NCBI GenBank assembly: GCA_010015745.1
Contig: ML978160.1
Span: forward strand, 248,001-312,000
Direction: 5' to 3'
DNA length: 64,000 nucleotides
DNA from: Setomelanomma holmii
Taxonomy: Eukaryota > Ascomycota > Dothideomycetes > Pleosporales > Phaeosphaeriaceae
Each line of letters opens with the position of its first letter. Position 1 is the stretch's first letter. The notes under the pieces are model-generated. The model did no database searches. It was not told where the DNA came from and was given only the letters and a program-made list of their open reading frames with translations. Of the stretch, positions 1 to 10,478 are shown one piece after another. A program made the translations under genes and the position numbers.

Positions 1-336
1 CTCGGGCATCTTTTCATGAGCGAAATAATAGTCTGTCTCTTCGTATCTGATTGGCGCATTGCTTTGCTTGAAGAGAACCTCATCTGGGCGCAATGGCTGT
101 TTGGAGGCCTTCGCATCCGTTACGTTGCCAAGGATTCCAGCTTGGGTAACATTTCCTAAATATAGGTCAGTCTCTTTGCTCTAATAGGAATATGGGTTCA
201 GAGCACTACCTGCGACGGCATCATACACATTTGCTCTTCTCTGCTTCGATGGCCGTTCGTGCACAATCTTGCTGCTCGACGATGCCGAAAGTGAACGCAC
301 TGTGACATTACCATACTTCCTCCTTTGTTTGATCAT
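1..336 (-). CDS. Unknown protein, 5' part of a gene cut by the window edge
   Basis: An ATG at 336 on the minus strand opens a basic, Ser-rich N-terminus beginning MIKQRRKYGNVTVRSLSASS. I model an intron at 156-209 (GTAGTG donor, TTTAG acceptor). Removing it joins exon 210-336 in frame to exon 1-155, which reads on to the window edge with no stop and includes the stretch PIRYEETDYYFAHE. About 94 residues are visible. The in-frame join across a good splice pair is the main support. The start lies only 170 bp from the divergent CSA-like gene, so the two probably share a promoter. I do not recognise the family; the rest of the gene lies outside the window. Confidence 0.5.
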
Positions 337-506
337 AATTTGAGGTTGGGTCGTGGTTCAAGCTTATGATCTTAATGTCGGGTGAATGTCTCGTTCCTGC
401 ATAAACCCGTACTCGCCTAAGCTCCAGGCTACAACGTCATACCTTCCGCCTCGCCCTCACCCTCGAGTCACCTCTCACTCACCTCAGTTGAAGCATGTAG
501 TCGCAT

Positions 507-1874
507 ATGCACCACCAACACTTGATTGACCGCGCGTTCGGCCTCGTCTCCAACAATGTCCTCAAACGTGCGACCGCATCGCGTCTCATCTATGCGATCC
601 AGCCGTCCGCCCTGAACTTCAGCCAGCACCTGCCTTCAGAAGACGAACCGCACGAGCGCATATCGGCGCATGTATCAGGCGTGAATGCGCTAACCATTGA
701 CAAGTTTGACGGGCGATACCTGCTCTCAGGCGGAGCCGACTCGTCCATTGCGATATGGGACCTTGAAGCAGAGACGACTTCGACGGAGGCAGGCGAGACA
801 TATCTTCCACTGTCTGCTGTAAATAAAACAACAGAAGAGCACAAGCTGGGCATCACACAACTATGCTTCTACCCGTTCGACTCGCTCGCATTCCTCACGT
901 CCTCGTACGATCACACAGTGAAGGTGTACTCCAGTGAGACGCTCGCTCCATCAGCATCGTTCGATCTTGATTCAGTCGTGTACAACATCGCGCTATCGCC
1001 TATCGCATCACACCTCCTGGTCGCATGCGCCGCGCAAGCACCCAACGTCCGACTCATAGACCTTCGCTCTGGGGCGAATACGCATAGTCTGGCAGGACAT
1101 ACTGGCGCGATCCTGTCTACGGCCTGGAGCCCAGTACGCGAACACATACTTGCTAGTGGAGCAACTGATGGTAGCGTACGATTCTGGGATATCAGACGTA
1201 GCGTAGGCGAACTCGGCGTCCTCGACCTCGAAGACTCGATCGGCATACTACGCAAGCCCACATCCTCATTCTCGCGCAACTCGACACGCGGACAAGCACA
1301 CCGCGGTCCTGTCAACGGTATGGCATGGACCGAAGATGGTCGACACCTAGTGACATGCGGCCATGACCAGCGGATTCGTGTCTGGGACACCAACACTGGT
1401 GCAAACACACTTGCAAACTTCGGCCCCATGGTCAAGAACTACGGTTTCGCCCCGTGCATCCCAGTCCTGCCACCCGTGCAGAACTTCCATTCTGGCGCAG
1501 ACGTCATGTTCTACCCGAATGAGCACGAGATTCTCGCCTACGAGCTATTTGACGGAAAATTACTCCGCCGTCTGCGCCGCCAAGAGCAGCAGAAACGTCC
1601 CCTGGACGCCGCTGTAAAAGGCCAGCGCAACGTCAAAGACAGAATCACTGCTCTCACGTGGCGCGCGCATGACGTGGAAATGTACTCTGCGCATGCGGAC
1701 GGGAGTATAGCAGCGTGGAAGCCGCGCACGGAAGACGACGCGGAATTAGATGAGGAAGAGGAGATGGAGAAGCGTGAGAGGGAGGAGGGCAAGAAGAGGA
1801 AGAGAGGTGTGCTTGATGAGATTTATCAGGGCTTAACGAAGAAGACGATTACGTTTGGAAATATGGGGATGTAG
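507..1874 (+). CDS. ERCC8: WD40-repeat protein, Cockayne syndrome A / ERCC8-like
   Basis: Intronless 455-residue WD40 protein. Visible blades include about residues 58-87 (ending SIAIWDLE), 112-145, 155-186, 190-228 (GHTGAILSTAWSP...VRFWDIR), 262-296 (ending IRVWDTNTG) and a C-terminal blade near 380-408. The N-terminal block with GRYLLSGGADSSI following an alpha-helical start is characteristic of the CSA/ERCC8 (yeast Rad28) branch. In that family the propeller is the substrate receptor of a CUL4-DDB1 ubiquitin ligase acting in transcription-coupled nucleotide excision repair. The tail (about 410-455) is a charged Glu/Lys helix followed by a short conserved-looking end. The ATG at 507 is the first in frame. 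The WD40 call is firm; the CSA orthology is likely but rests on recognition only. Confidence 0.8.
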   Translation: MHHQHLIDRAFGLVSNNVLKRATASRLIYAIQPSALNFSQHLPSEDEPHERISAHVSGVNALTIDKFDGRYLLSGGADSSIAIWDLEAETTSTEAGETYLPLSAVNKTTEEHKLGITQLCFYPFDSLAFLTSSYDHTVKVYSSETLAPSASFDLDSVVYNIALSPIASHLLVACAAQAPNVRLIDLRSGANTHSLAGHTGAILSTAWSPVREHILASGATDGSVRFWDIRRSVGELGVLDLEDSIGILRKPTSSFSRNSTRGQAHRGPVNGMAWTEDGRHLVTCGHDQRIRVWDTNTGANTLANFGPMVKNYGFAPCIPVLPPVQNFHSGADVMFYPNEHEILAYELFDGKLLRRLRRQEQQKRPLDAAVKGQRNVKDRITALTWRAHDVEMYSAHADGSIAAWKPRTEDDAELDEEEEMEKREREEGKKRKRGVLDEIYQGLTKKTITFGNMGM

Positions 1875-2045
1875 ATTCATGGTTGGTTGTGATTTGATAT
1901 GACATGCAAGTATTTTCCTTACTCGCTTTCGATATAGATGTACAACCACGAATGCATTACATTCATTACATTATACTCATACTCATTACATCATCAGGCC
2001 CTACGCATTCCCCGCCCCAAAGTTCGGCAACCTAGCAGACACAAA

Positions 2046-3479
2046 CTACCCGTTCCCCTGCACCTGAACCTCTCTACTCTCATCCTTCAACGACCCAGCC
2101 CCCTTCGGCGTCGGCGCCACACTCGAGTAACCACTCTCATCCACATGAAACGAACTACTATCTGGCATCGTCTGCGCGTCCACAAAGCTCGGAAACGGCG
2201 CGACTTCGGACGTCGATGGCGGATACTCGCTCGCCGGGGAGCGCACAAGCGGCGAGACAGTCGGATGTACGGTGGTCATCTGACTAGGTGAGCGGGGCTG
2301 CGGCGAGGATTTAGATCTGATCGAGGGTGTTTTGAGCGGTTGGTCGGGGGTTTGGTCGGGTGCGAGGCCGCGCTGGATGGCGAGAGTGTGTGCGTCTTGG
2401 CGCTTGCGGGCGACGAGGTGTTCTTCTTGGATGCGGAGGCGTTCTTCTTCTTTTTGGAGCTCGTCGAGGGTGGGCACGTCGACTTCGTCAATGATCTCGG
2501 ATGTGGAGCGCTGGAGGGGCGCGTCGTTGGAGCGCTTGCTGCCCGTTTCGGATTTGCGTGTACTTCGTGAGGAGGCGGAGCGTGTGGATACGCGGGTGCC
2601 GGATGGTCGCTTGCTTTTGCTCTTGCTCTTGCTGGAGCCGCGCTTATTGCTGCTGTCTTCGTCGTTCCATTGGCCGGTTGTGCGGCGCTCGAGCACGAGA
2701 GTGAATTCGTCGTCGAGAGGGACTGCGTCGTCGAGCTCGTCTTCGCTGGGGAAGATATCGCCTCGTGAACTCAGTGAGTCCGTGGTGTGTCCGGACGTGT
2801 GTGTATTGCTTCTTTGCCTCCGATGGCCCTTGTGCTCGTTCCGCTCCAGCGCATCTTCGTCGCTGTCCTCGATCAGTGGCTGGTTCTCCTCGGCACTACG
2901 ACGCGATGCGCCAGGATGTTCCGTCAGATCTGCCGCGCTGGGCTTGTATCGCAGTCCCTTGCCTCCGATCTTGAAGGGAAGCCTCCCAAGCAAGCCAAAG
3001 TAGTTCGAGCTTGGAATAATGGTAGGATCTTGCCCTTCAAGGTCTCTCGCTTGCGCAGTGCTTTTCCGCCGTGGTGTGTTGAATCGGGGATCTCGATTCC
3101 GCTGCCCATAAGTCATACCGCGCTGCCTCCCAGGCTGGTTCGTGGTGCCGTATGTGCTGGCGCCGCCTAGGAAGCGATCCAGGTTCTCGCCGCCCCATCC
3201 AAGTAGTCCATCGTTCTCGTCCTCTTCCCAATCATCGTAGAAGTCGAAACTTTCCTCCGCCCGCCCACGGTATGTGCGATGGCGACGACGGTCATTATGC
3301 GCAGGGAAGCAAGGCGCTGTGCAGGCATTGAGGCACTGGGTGATGGACGATAGGCATGGGTTGATGTAGCTTTGCGTGAAGCCGTATATATTCTCCTGCG
3401 CAGACTCGTTGGCGTGCTCAATATTCGACGTCAGGTGCTGCAGCGTGCGGTTCCAGCGTGGATCGCTGCGTCTATACAT
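2046..3479 (-). CDS. Conserved ascomycete protein of unknown function, acidic and disordered
   Basis: A single exon of 477 residues from the ATG at 3479; the open frame extends three codons upstream only to a GTG. The N-terminus holds a short conserved-looking region with a Cys cluster (CLNACTAPCF, about residues 47-56) and an acidic aromatic stretch (FDFYDDWEEDENDGLLGWG, about 78-96). The rest is low complexity: SR/SK-rich runs, a Glu/Lys coiled-coil-like helix near 340-370 (DELQKEEERLRIQEEHL), and a Pro/Ser-rich tail. I see no membrane segment or catalytic motif. I recognise the pattern as widespread in filamentous ascomycetes without an established function. Its stop faces the CSA-like gene's stop 171 bp away (convergent). 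Confidence 0.65.
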   Translation of the reverse strand: MYRRSDPRWNRTLQHLTSNIEHANESAQENIYGFTQSYINPCLSSITQCLNACTAPCFPAHNDRRRHRTYRGRAEESFDFYDDWEEDENDGLLGWGGENLDRFLGGASTYGTTNQPGRQRGMTYGQRNRDPRFNTPRRKSTAQARDLEGQDPTIIPSSNYFGLLGRLPFKIGGKGLRYKPSAADLTEHPGASRRSAEENQPLIEDSDEDALERNEHKGHRRQRSNTHTSGHTTDSLSSRGDIFPSEDELDDAVPLDDEFTLVLERRTTGQWNDEDSSNKRGSSKSKSKSKRPSGTRVSTRSASSRSTRKSETGSKRSNDAPLQRSTSEIIDEVDVPTLDELQKEEERLRIQEEHLVARKRQDAHTLAIQRGLAPDQTPDQPLKTPSIRSKSSPQPRSPSQMTTVHPTVSPLVRSPASEYPPSTSEVAPFPSFVDAQTMPDSSSFHVDESGYSSVAPTPKGAGSLKDESREVQVQGNG

Positions 3480-3815
3480 TCTGTCCACGTTGCGTTGCGT
3501 TGGCGCCGACGAGGCTGGGAGAGGAACTTATGCGTCGCAGCTCTCACGCCCTTTGTCGCGACGGCGCATTGAGCTCAAGAAAGTGAGTTGCGCATATATT
3601 CAGGTGGTGCGTGGGGTGAAGCTATACGTTGAAGTGGTTGAGTGATGACATGCGGCTCGGAGGCTTGATGATGAATGGTTCCGTGGTTGACCAGCCGCCC
3701 CCACATTCCCAGCCCTAGCTTCATTCACCCTTGCCGGACGCCGAGAGCGGAACTTTAGTGTCTGCATCCATGCTTCGACTTTGCGTTCGGTTACGCACAC
3801 CATCTCGATGCACTC
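3480..3815. other. Divergent intergenic region, 336 bp
   Basis: Separates two divergently transcribed genes and presumably carries both promoters. I see no RNA gene, repeat or distinct regulatory motif. Confidence 0.4.
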
Positions 3816-4980
3816 ATGCGATACATTCGGTTCCTCAAATCGCCTCGAGTCGTCACCGAGAAGGGCACTCAAAGGGATCAAATATTCTGTCTGATCACCA
3901 TCACATCTGATCTCGGGGAATCATTTCTCCCCTACGATGTCCAATTATCAGCAGAGCTTCTGTCTTCCGAACCAAGAGAGGTGGTCTTGGTCTGGAGAAC
4001 TGTGCAGTGGACTGCCGGCATGCGAAGTCTGCCCATCACGTTTCCCTTCACCAAAAGTCGTGCATCTTCAAAGTACCGAATAAGAGTAGGCGTGGAGCCA
4101 AGGTCACGACACGATACGTTTGACAATTTTTGCGATGAAGGCTCGTGTGGCATAGTGTCTGCATGGAGCTCGCACTTCGCTCCATCAGCCAATGCTCTTG
4201 AGAAGCAAAATCTGGTGGAGAGACGCTTCAAGCTCGGCGATAGCCAGGCGCTGAGTATGTTCGAGGAGACTGGAGAGAGCATTGCTCGGCATTTATGGTA
4301 GCAAGTTCCCGTTATATGACTTTCCGCAGTTCACTGAAAAGTCTCAGGGATGCAGGCGTTACCCTCTCTTTCCAGATCAAGCGGCTTTTGCAAAAGGAGA
4401 CCTCACTAGTGTCGTTGCAAAATGGACGTCCCCAAGTTCTTGAATTGGGAACAGGCTGCGGCATGGTTGGCATTGTCATTGCAAAGACTGTTCCAGGAGC
4501 GAATGTACTTCTCACCGATCTGGCGGAAGCTGAAGAGATCGTGCAAAAGAACATCAAGCAAGCTGAGCTTGCGAAAGGTGCCACTGCTACTTTTCAGGAA
4601 CTGGATTGGGACGAGGAATTGCCACCAGTGTTGAGATTAAAGTCTTCGGTGTTAGACTTGATTGTTGCTGCAGACTGCACGTATAATTCAGACAGCAGGT
4701 ATGGCTCTGCGGGCACGCCTGTGCACAAATGCCCTTTCACTAACCTTATGACAGTCCAGCGCTCGTCAACACATTCAGGCGACTCGCCCAGGCATCGCCA
4801 AAAGTGAGAGTAGCTATTGCAATGAAGATGCGGCACTCAAGCGAAGAGGTTTTCTTTAGTCTAATGACAGAAGCTGGATTCCAGGAAGTAACCAAACTCG
4901 ACTTCCCACTGCCAGGGGATGTCGAGGCGGGCGAAGAAGTGGTACATCTCCATGTGTACCAATACCACCTGCGTACTTGA
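3816..4980 (+). CDS. Protein-lysine methyltransferase-like (Methyltransf_16 / METTL21 family)
   Basis: Three exons: 3816-4297, 4348-4698 and 4755-4980, giving 352 residues. Introns of 50 and 56 bp (GTAGCA...CTCAG and GTATGG...GACAG) join reading frames so that HLW-DAG and DSSPALVNTF read through smoothly. The C-terminal half is a seven-strand SAM-dependent methyltransferase. Motif I is VLELGTGCGMVG at about residues 191-202, the acidic ribose-binding residue follows at about D218 (LLTDLAEAE), and DLIVAADCTYN is the family's D-x-x-Y/W-type motif. The N-terminal 150 residues are the variable domain of this fungal subgroup. Known relatives methylate lysines of translation factors or chaperones; the substrate here cannot be read from sequence. 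The stop lies only 19 bp from the convergent stop of the next gene. Confidence 0.75.
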
Positions 4981-4999
4981 TTCGCTTGAAACCACTGCA

Positions 5000-5470
5000 T
5001 TATCTCTTCTTCAAAGTACTCTTCGTCCCCTTCCCAAATCCCACCCCCGCCAAAAATGCCAACCTCACTACCCCCGCCGTCCCCGTAATCCCAACCGCGC
5101 CCCAATCCTCCGCCTTCCACTTCTCCACCCCCAGCCTTCCCTGCACACTCAGCACCTCATACACAGCCCAAAAGTACGCTACGTCAACAATCAAGTCCGA
5201 AATCTGCACGATGCGCCAGACCTGCAGATCCGTCGTGTACCGCAGTAGCACGGCGGAGATGAAGCCGAAGTTGAGCATGCCGCCGCCGCGCTGCTTGAGG
5301 ATCATGGCGTGTCCGATGTCCGGGGTGGGAGAGGGAATGTGTGAGGAGAGGACGAGGCGCGGGTCGAAGAAGTCCATGTATGCGCCCCAGATGCAGATGA
5401 GCGGGTCGAGGTAGGTGAAGAAAAGGCGGTAGAAGAGGGGTATTTGCGAGGTGGAGTGTTGTGATGGCAT
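5000..5470 (-). CDS. Four-span membrane protein, DUF7704-like
   Basis: Single-exon protein of 156 residues starting at an ATG. It is mostly hydrophobic, with likely membrane helices near residues 11-33 (IPLFYRLFFTYLDPLICIWG), 62-82, 86-108 (ISDLIVDVAYFWAVYEVLS) and 122-145 (WGAVGITGTAGVVRLAFLA). The opening with FYRLFF and LDPL in the first helix is the pattern of the fungal DUF7704 family, whose function is not established. The C-terminus is short and basic (KGTKSTLKKR). The 3' end nearly touches the convergent methyltransferase gene, so the two mature transcripts very probably overlap. Confidence 0.65.
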   Translation of the reverse strand: MPSQHSTSQIPLFYRLFFTYLDPLICIWGAYMDFFDPRLVLSSHIPSPTPDIGHAMILKQRGGGMLNFGFISAVLLRYTTDLQVWRIVQISDLIVDVAYFWAVYEVLSVQGRLGVEKWKAEDWGAVGITGTAGVVRLAFLAGVGFGKGTKSTLKKR

Positions 5471-6119
5471 GTTTTGGGGCGAATTTTTCGAGGAGGCTGT
5501 GATGTAGCAATCTGGGTGATGGGAAGTTTGGATTGGAAATCTTTGGGTATGAGGTCTCGATGTGTAGGGAATGTGAGGTACAAGACGTACGACTTGTATG
5601 CACGGACCCGTAAGCTCGCCTAATGACGTCTCAAGACTTTCTAGGTGACAGGTACATCATTCCTCTAACACATTTGTGTTTCCATATCCAGACGGAATAT
5701 GTCGTATCTTTGGAACATTCAAACAATGTGAAAGGCTCCAAGAAATGCTATAAGCACAACGAGTCAGCTCTGAGCTCCAGCACTTTCATGCGGCACGATC
5801 ACCGAATCTCGGCGGAGTTCCAGCGTACCTTCATATACCGGAGTAATCAGTAAACTTTCTTTGGGCGACATCTCACGTCATGATCCTTTTCGGTGTACAC
5901 ATATGGTCCTCCGATTGGACTCGCGCCGCAGAGATGCCGAAGAGGCGAGCTTGCACAAGAGATGCCCAATGCGGTAATTGGGTATATTCACATGGGAAAA
6001 CCGTGTGAAAGCCTGACCTATATGAATAGCTGATTGTCTCGTCGCTGTTCAGAGAATTACAGTGCTTTGACAACTGTTGATCACTTAAGCTTCGATTGAT
6101 CACACCAAGACGTCCAATC
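5471..6119. other. Divergent intergenic region, 649 bp
   Basis: Lies between the DUF7704 gene and the MDR oxidoreductase. A 76-codon ATG frame at 5623-5853 has no recognisable features and is not called. I see nothing else. Confidence 0.35.
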
Positions 6120-7290
6120 ATGTCTCCAGATCTCACTATACCGAATACTAGTTCAACACCCAGTCGTCCAGGTCGATGGATTGTCACAGAGTTTGGAAAG
6201 CCCGAAGTGCTCAAGTGGGAGTCATGGGACCCTATGTCTGAGCTCTCTGGTGATGATGTGCTGGTCCGAGTCATTACTGCTGGGATAAGTGGCGCAGATA
6301 GTAAGTCTTCCTTCACAATCGCACTTGTCACTTTTAACCATGTTGTCTTGTACTTCAGATCTCCAACGTGCAGGCGGTTTCCCTGATCCTCGAGTATCCA
6401 AGCCAGGCTTCACCCCAGGCTACGAGATTGTTGGTGAAGTCCTTGCCTTCGGCGAATCCGTGCCCCGACCCAGCAACATAATCGTTGGAGACCGCATTGC
6501 CTCATTGTGCGCTCTTGGTGGCAATGCAACACACATTGTTCTTCCCTATACCGAGCTCATCCGACTCGAACGCACCGACGATCCCATTAAGATGGTTACA
6601 CTACCGGTAAACTACATGACAGGTTGGGGCATGCTCAAACACATCGGCTTTGACTTAGATCCTGGCTCAAGTATTCTCATCGGATCTGCGAGCGGTGGCG
6701 TAGGCACGGCCGTCGCGCAGCTCGTCAAAGCATTCAAGCTGGACATCCGAATGATCGGTACATGCTCGCCATCAAAGTTCGACTACATACGTTCTCTCGG
6801 CATCGAACCTATCGATCGCCACGCTCCCAATCTCGTCGAGCAAGTCCACAATCTCACGAACGGCCAAGGTGTAGATGTCGCGTACGACTGCGTCTGTAGT
6901 GAAGAAAGTGTCAAGAACTTCCTCGCTGCCACGAAAGCAGACACTGGGCGCCTCTTTGGTTTCGGCATGATGGGCGAAATTGCAGATGATGGAGGTGGAA
7001 TGCGAGAGGATGCCCATCATGTGTTCAGGAAACGACTCCAGAAGCCGCGGACAAGCTTCTTTGGACTCAATCATAGTTTTTGGAAGAAAGAGGAGGGCTT
7101 GGCTGAGTTCTATGATATTGTGGAGAAGGTTAGGAGTGGTGAGCTGGATCCGGTAATTGCGAGGCTTTTGCCGTTGAGTAAGGCGGTAGAGGCGCATCAG
7201 CTGCTGATTGATGGGGCTAAGGTCAAGGGAAAGATGGTGTTTATTGTTGCTGCGGAGCTCGCTGCCACAGTGCCACTCAGCGGTGGCTAG
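6120..7290 (+). CDS. Medium-chain (MDR) NADPH-dependent oxidoreductase, quinone/enoyl-reductase type
   Basis: Two exons, 6120-6300 and 6359-7290, encode 370 residues; the 58-bp intron has a GTAAGT donor and TTCAG acceptor and joins GISGADN to LQRAGGF. The GroES-like N-domain contains GDDVLVRVITAGISGAD (about 42-58) and a PGYEIVGEV segment. The Rossmann motif is SILIGSASGGVGTAVAQLV near residue 165-183, the zeta-crystallin/quinone-reductase form of the NADPH loop. I see no catalytic-zinc Cys/His set, so this is likely a zinc-independent member despite the frequent database name 'zinc-binding oxidoreductase'. It has no signal peptide and is presumably cytosolic. The substrate is unknown. No polyketide or peptide synthetase lies nearby, so a role in secondary metabolism is not indicated. 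Confidence 0.8.
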
Positions 7291-7638
7291 CAGCTTGAAG
7301 ATTCGACTCATTGAAGGTTGGGTTGGGCTCGCAGATTCCTGACAATTCGATTCGCTCTGGCGACATGAGCCACAAGGCTGCGCGTCGCCGCTGATGAATG
7401 GAGCATAAGGCTGAGTGATGTCGACCATTCAGACACTAATGTGTTCGCTTCTCACAACCAATCCAGTCTCACCACACCACGCCATGGCCGCCTGATTGTC
7501 CATGCTCAACTTTCTTTTCTCGCTCTGTAGCGTGCGGGTAAACTTCACTGGCGGGCAACCGTTTCTTGAAGCCTTGCTCACCACCTGCGACTGGTCTCAC
7601 TTTTCTCGACTTCTCCATCTGAGCCACAAGGAAGCGCG
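7291..7638. other. Intergenic region, 348 bp
   Basis: Upstream region of the surface-protein gene. I see no distinct feature. Confidence 0.35.
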
Positions 7639-8618
7639 ATGGCGACGCAAGGGCCCGATGGACAGTGCAAAAACTGTACCACGCCAGCCTTGCTGACGAC
7701 TTTCACTCCTCCTGCGGCTTGCGCCAACTATTGGACACCTATCGGCAGCCTTACTCTCGCGACGACAGGAGCCGCACCGGACCTTACCCGCAATGTTACG
7801 TCGAACCAATGTTTACTTTCAGAGCTCAGGGTAGGCGTTGCTTGTAGCAACTGCCTGCGCTGGGCGACGGGAGCGATAATCAGCCCAGGCATTTGCCCAT
7901 CTGGCTGGCCAGCGGTCTCTACTGGAATCATCGGTGGCGTTACAACAGAATACTGCTGCCCATCGTAAGTTATGTGCCCTGCTTGCGCATTGGGTGCTGA
8001 CACGTATCAGTGAGGCTGCTACATATACCCGACCAGGAGCCGCACCCAATTCGTTATGTTATGGAAATATCATTGAGCGAATTTTGAACATTAATTACAA
8101 TGCCACTTCACCAATCTGGACGTCTTCGTGGGATTCAGCAATTTCTTCTTATTCGACATGGAACATTGCCGAGTTCGAAACATCGACCACTCTCTACGTC
8201 GGTTTTGGGGTGCTTTCAGTGCAACCTATCGTTGCTCAATACAAAACTGGGCAAATACCGGCACTCGTGTCAGCCCACTTCAACGCCGACTACTGCACAA
8301 CCATCTTCCACACCCACAACAATCACGGGTGGAACAGCGCCACCAAGCGGACTCTCAACTGGAGCCAAGGCTGGAATAGGAGTGGGAGTGTCTCTTGGTG
8401 TGATTGCCCTTGTAGCACTTGGTTTTGGACTGTACTGGATAGGCAAGCGAAGGGCTCAACCTGAGAAAAGTCTATCTGAGACGACAAGCGCAAAAGCTGA
8501 GTTGGACAACGAACCTCGAAACCCTCAGGAGCTCCATGAGACTTCTGTTCAGGAGCTGAATGCGAGCAGTCCTGCGGAGCTTCAAGGAAATCAACATCAT
8601 GCAAGAGGGGAAAGTTGA
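7639..8618 (+). CDS. Putative single-pass cell-surface protein with Cys-rich ectodomain
   Basis: My model has three exons: 7639-7964, 8011-8218 and 8274-8618, giving 292 residues. Intron 1 (GTAAGT...ATCAG) is clear. Intron 2 (GTGCAA...GTCAG) is inferred because the ectodomain frame and the membrane frame differ. The first ~175 residues are rich in Cys (CKNCTTPA, CSNCLRW, EYCCPS) and contain possible N-glycosylation sites (NVTS, NYNATS). A Ser/Thr/Pro stretch follows (PTSTPTTAQPSSTPTT, about 179-194), then GLSTGAKAGIGVG, one transmembrane helix (VSLGVIALVALGFGLYWIG) and a basic, then acidic, cytoplasmic tail. This is the standard layout of Wsc/Mid2-like and orphan surface sensors of ascomycetes. 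No signal peptide is visible at this start, so an upstream exon may be missing. Function unknown. Confidence 0.5.
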
Positions 8619-9072
8619 AAGAAATACACTCTGTCTTGAGATGCAGCGATGATTTCGGCTCTTCTGTTGAAGAAGACTTTGTCTCCAGGGCTGCTGTCGC
8701 TGCGAAGCTGGCTGATGAGATTGAAACAGCGTGTACGGTGCGCAAGGCGGTGAGATACTGCTACTGCCTAACGACTTATATAAGCAGCAAGTAATGAGGT
8801 GTGAATAGGATAGTGACGTAAGCGTAGTAGTGAAGTTTTAGGTAGGTCACGTGGACATGTAGATTCACTGTAGAGAGACCCTATCGATAGAATGACGCGA
8901 CGCGACGAGTTGTCAACAAGACCTCAACCTCGTGCAGCGACTCAAAGCCTTAGTACGCTCAAAAGACTTACACAGCTTCGCCGACGCCGCAGTCGCTGCC
9001 TCGCACTCTATCGTCGCTAGTTTGTACACTACCTTCGCTTCTTTGCACTTGCGTTTGTCAGCAGGACCTACG
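8619..9072. other. Intergenic region, 454 bp
   Basis: Contains a palindromic CACGTG near 8846. An open but ATG-less extension of the next gene's frame runs upstream to about 8932. I see nothing else. Confidence 0.35.
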
Positions 9073-10287
9073 ATGCCACCAAAGCGCAAACGTCGCGGTG
9101 GCATAGCAGACGAAGCAGCGAAGAAGCTCAAGCTGTCTCCTAAAGCCACACGCCGCAGAAACATGGAGTCTCGATCCATGACTGACAAAAGAAAGGCACC
9201 GCGCACCACGACGCCGCCAGCTTTCTTCACCCGCCTACCCCGCGAAATTCGCGACATGATTTTCCAGTATATCTGGCTCACAAAATGAACGTTCCCAATT
9301 GGGCGCCCAAGTGCAAATGAGCGCTACCAAAGCATTAAAGTGCGTCTGGAAAGCCCGCACATCTTTGCCATCAACTGCGGTCCAGCTTCAAATTGCGATT
9401 CTAGCTACTCTTTGCAGAAGCCCTGGTTCCTCGCAAGCAAGCAAATGTGTATTGAAGCTCTGCAGCAATTTCAGCGCCGTGCGATATGGTCTTATCACGA
9501 TCTTTACAGCGGGAGCCGTTATGTATGGGAGGGTCAATTGGGCGCCTGGAGACCACCAAAATTGTCTGCTCGGAGTACGAAGATGAGTCCATTTCTGCTC
9601 ACGTTGAATGGTGCTGGGACTGTACGGCTAGGTGCAGATACGAGGGACAGTGACGAACTGCAAGAACGTGGCCGTGAGGATTCGTTTCTTCGATTTCATA
9701 TTATGCAACTGGACATTTGGCGGTGCTTAGATTCTGGCCTTGCTGAGTCACAACAATTAGTGAGGCTAGAAGTTAGCCTGGAGTTCATGGAAGATCATGC
9801 CACCATTGGGACGCCTAGAGAGCCAGACTTTTCGCTCCCACTTACCGTTGATCTGGGGCCGCTAGAGGCTGTGGACCTGCCCAATCTGCAAATGCTAGTT
9901 ATCACAGTGGAAGGCGAAAGGGCGCTGCTAGACAATGAAAAGTTCATGGGAGCATTCGAAGACAAGCTCGACGACGTGGATATGGCGTTGATTGGCGGCA
10001 AGGGCTTGAGGAAAGACAGGACAGTCTGGTGCGAGGAGGAACAATTCATTGGGTACACCTTTTTCAAGGTGACCAGATGGACAGGCCCGATCCTCACAGG
10101 CAGATCCCGTCATGCCCGTATTCTAGAGCTACTCGAGTCGATCTACCTGCCGACCTGGCGTTTGCTACACATCTTGTTTGCACATATTCCCCAACAAATA
10201 CAGGGAGCTCTTGCGACATTTGTGTCTTGCTGCTTAAACGATTGTGCTCCCGGGATCGCATTGACCAGTGTCTTTTGCGATGTATGA
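9073..10287 (+). pseudogene. F-box-like / receptor-type protein interrupted by one in-frame TGA
   Basis: From the ATG at 9073 to the stop at 10285-10287 the same frame is open for 404 sense or stop codons except one TGA at 9286-9288. The N-terminus is basic (MPPKRKRRGG), followed by FFTRLPREIRDMIFQYIW, the short F-box-like start typical of very large families in Dothideomycetes. Past the TGA the frame continues with PIGRPSANERYQSIKVRLES and about 310 more residues resembling the ligand-like C-terminal region of those proteins. Either the gene is a nonsense pseudogene, or a 66-bp, frame-preserving intron 9267-9332 (GTATAT donor, CAAAG acceptor) removes the stop. That intron would also delete the conserved-looking YIW, so I favour the nonsense reading. 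A sequence error cannot be excluded. Confidence 0.5.
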
Positions 10288-10478
10288 AGTGACTGTCCGG
10301 AGCAACAAGAACAGGTTGGCCAGAATCACAGAAAGAATTTGCGTTTCCCTTGCTCTTCATGCGCACCTTGCATGCCATCCTTCTCTTTAAGATGTGCCAT
10401 GGCCAGCTAAGGACTCATGGAATCTGAGCTCGTCGTATGCCATGAGTCTTATGCGAAAAGATGTATGACAACGGTTCA

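Noticed and set aside
6772..7428. 218-codon minus-strand frame over the oxidoreductase gene
   Set aside because: Antisense shadow of a well-supported coding exon.
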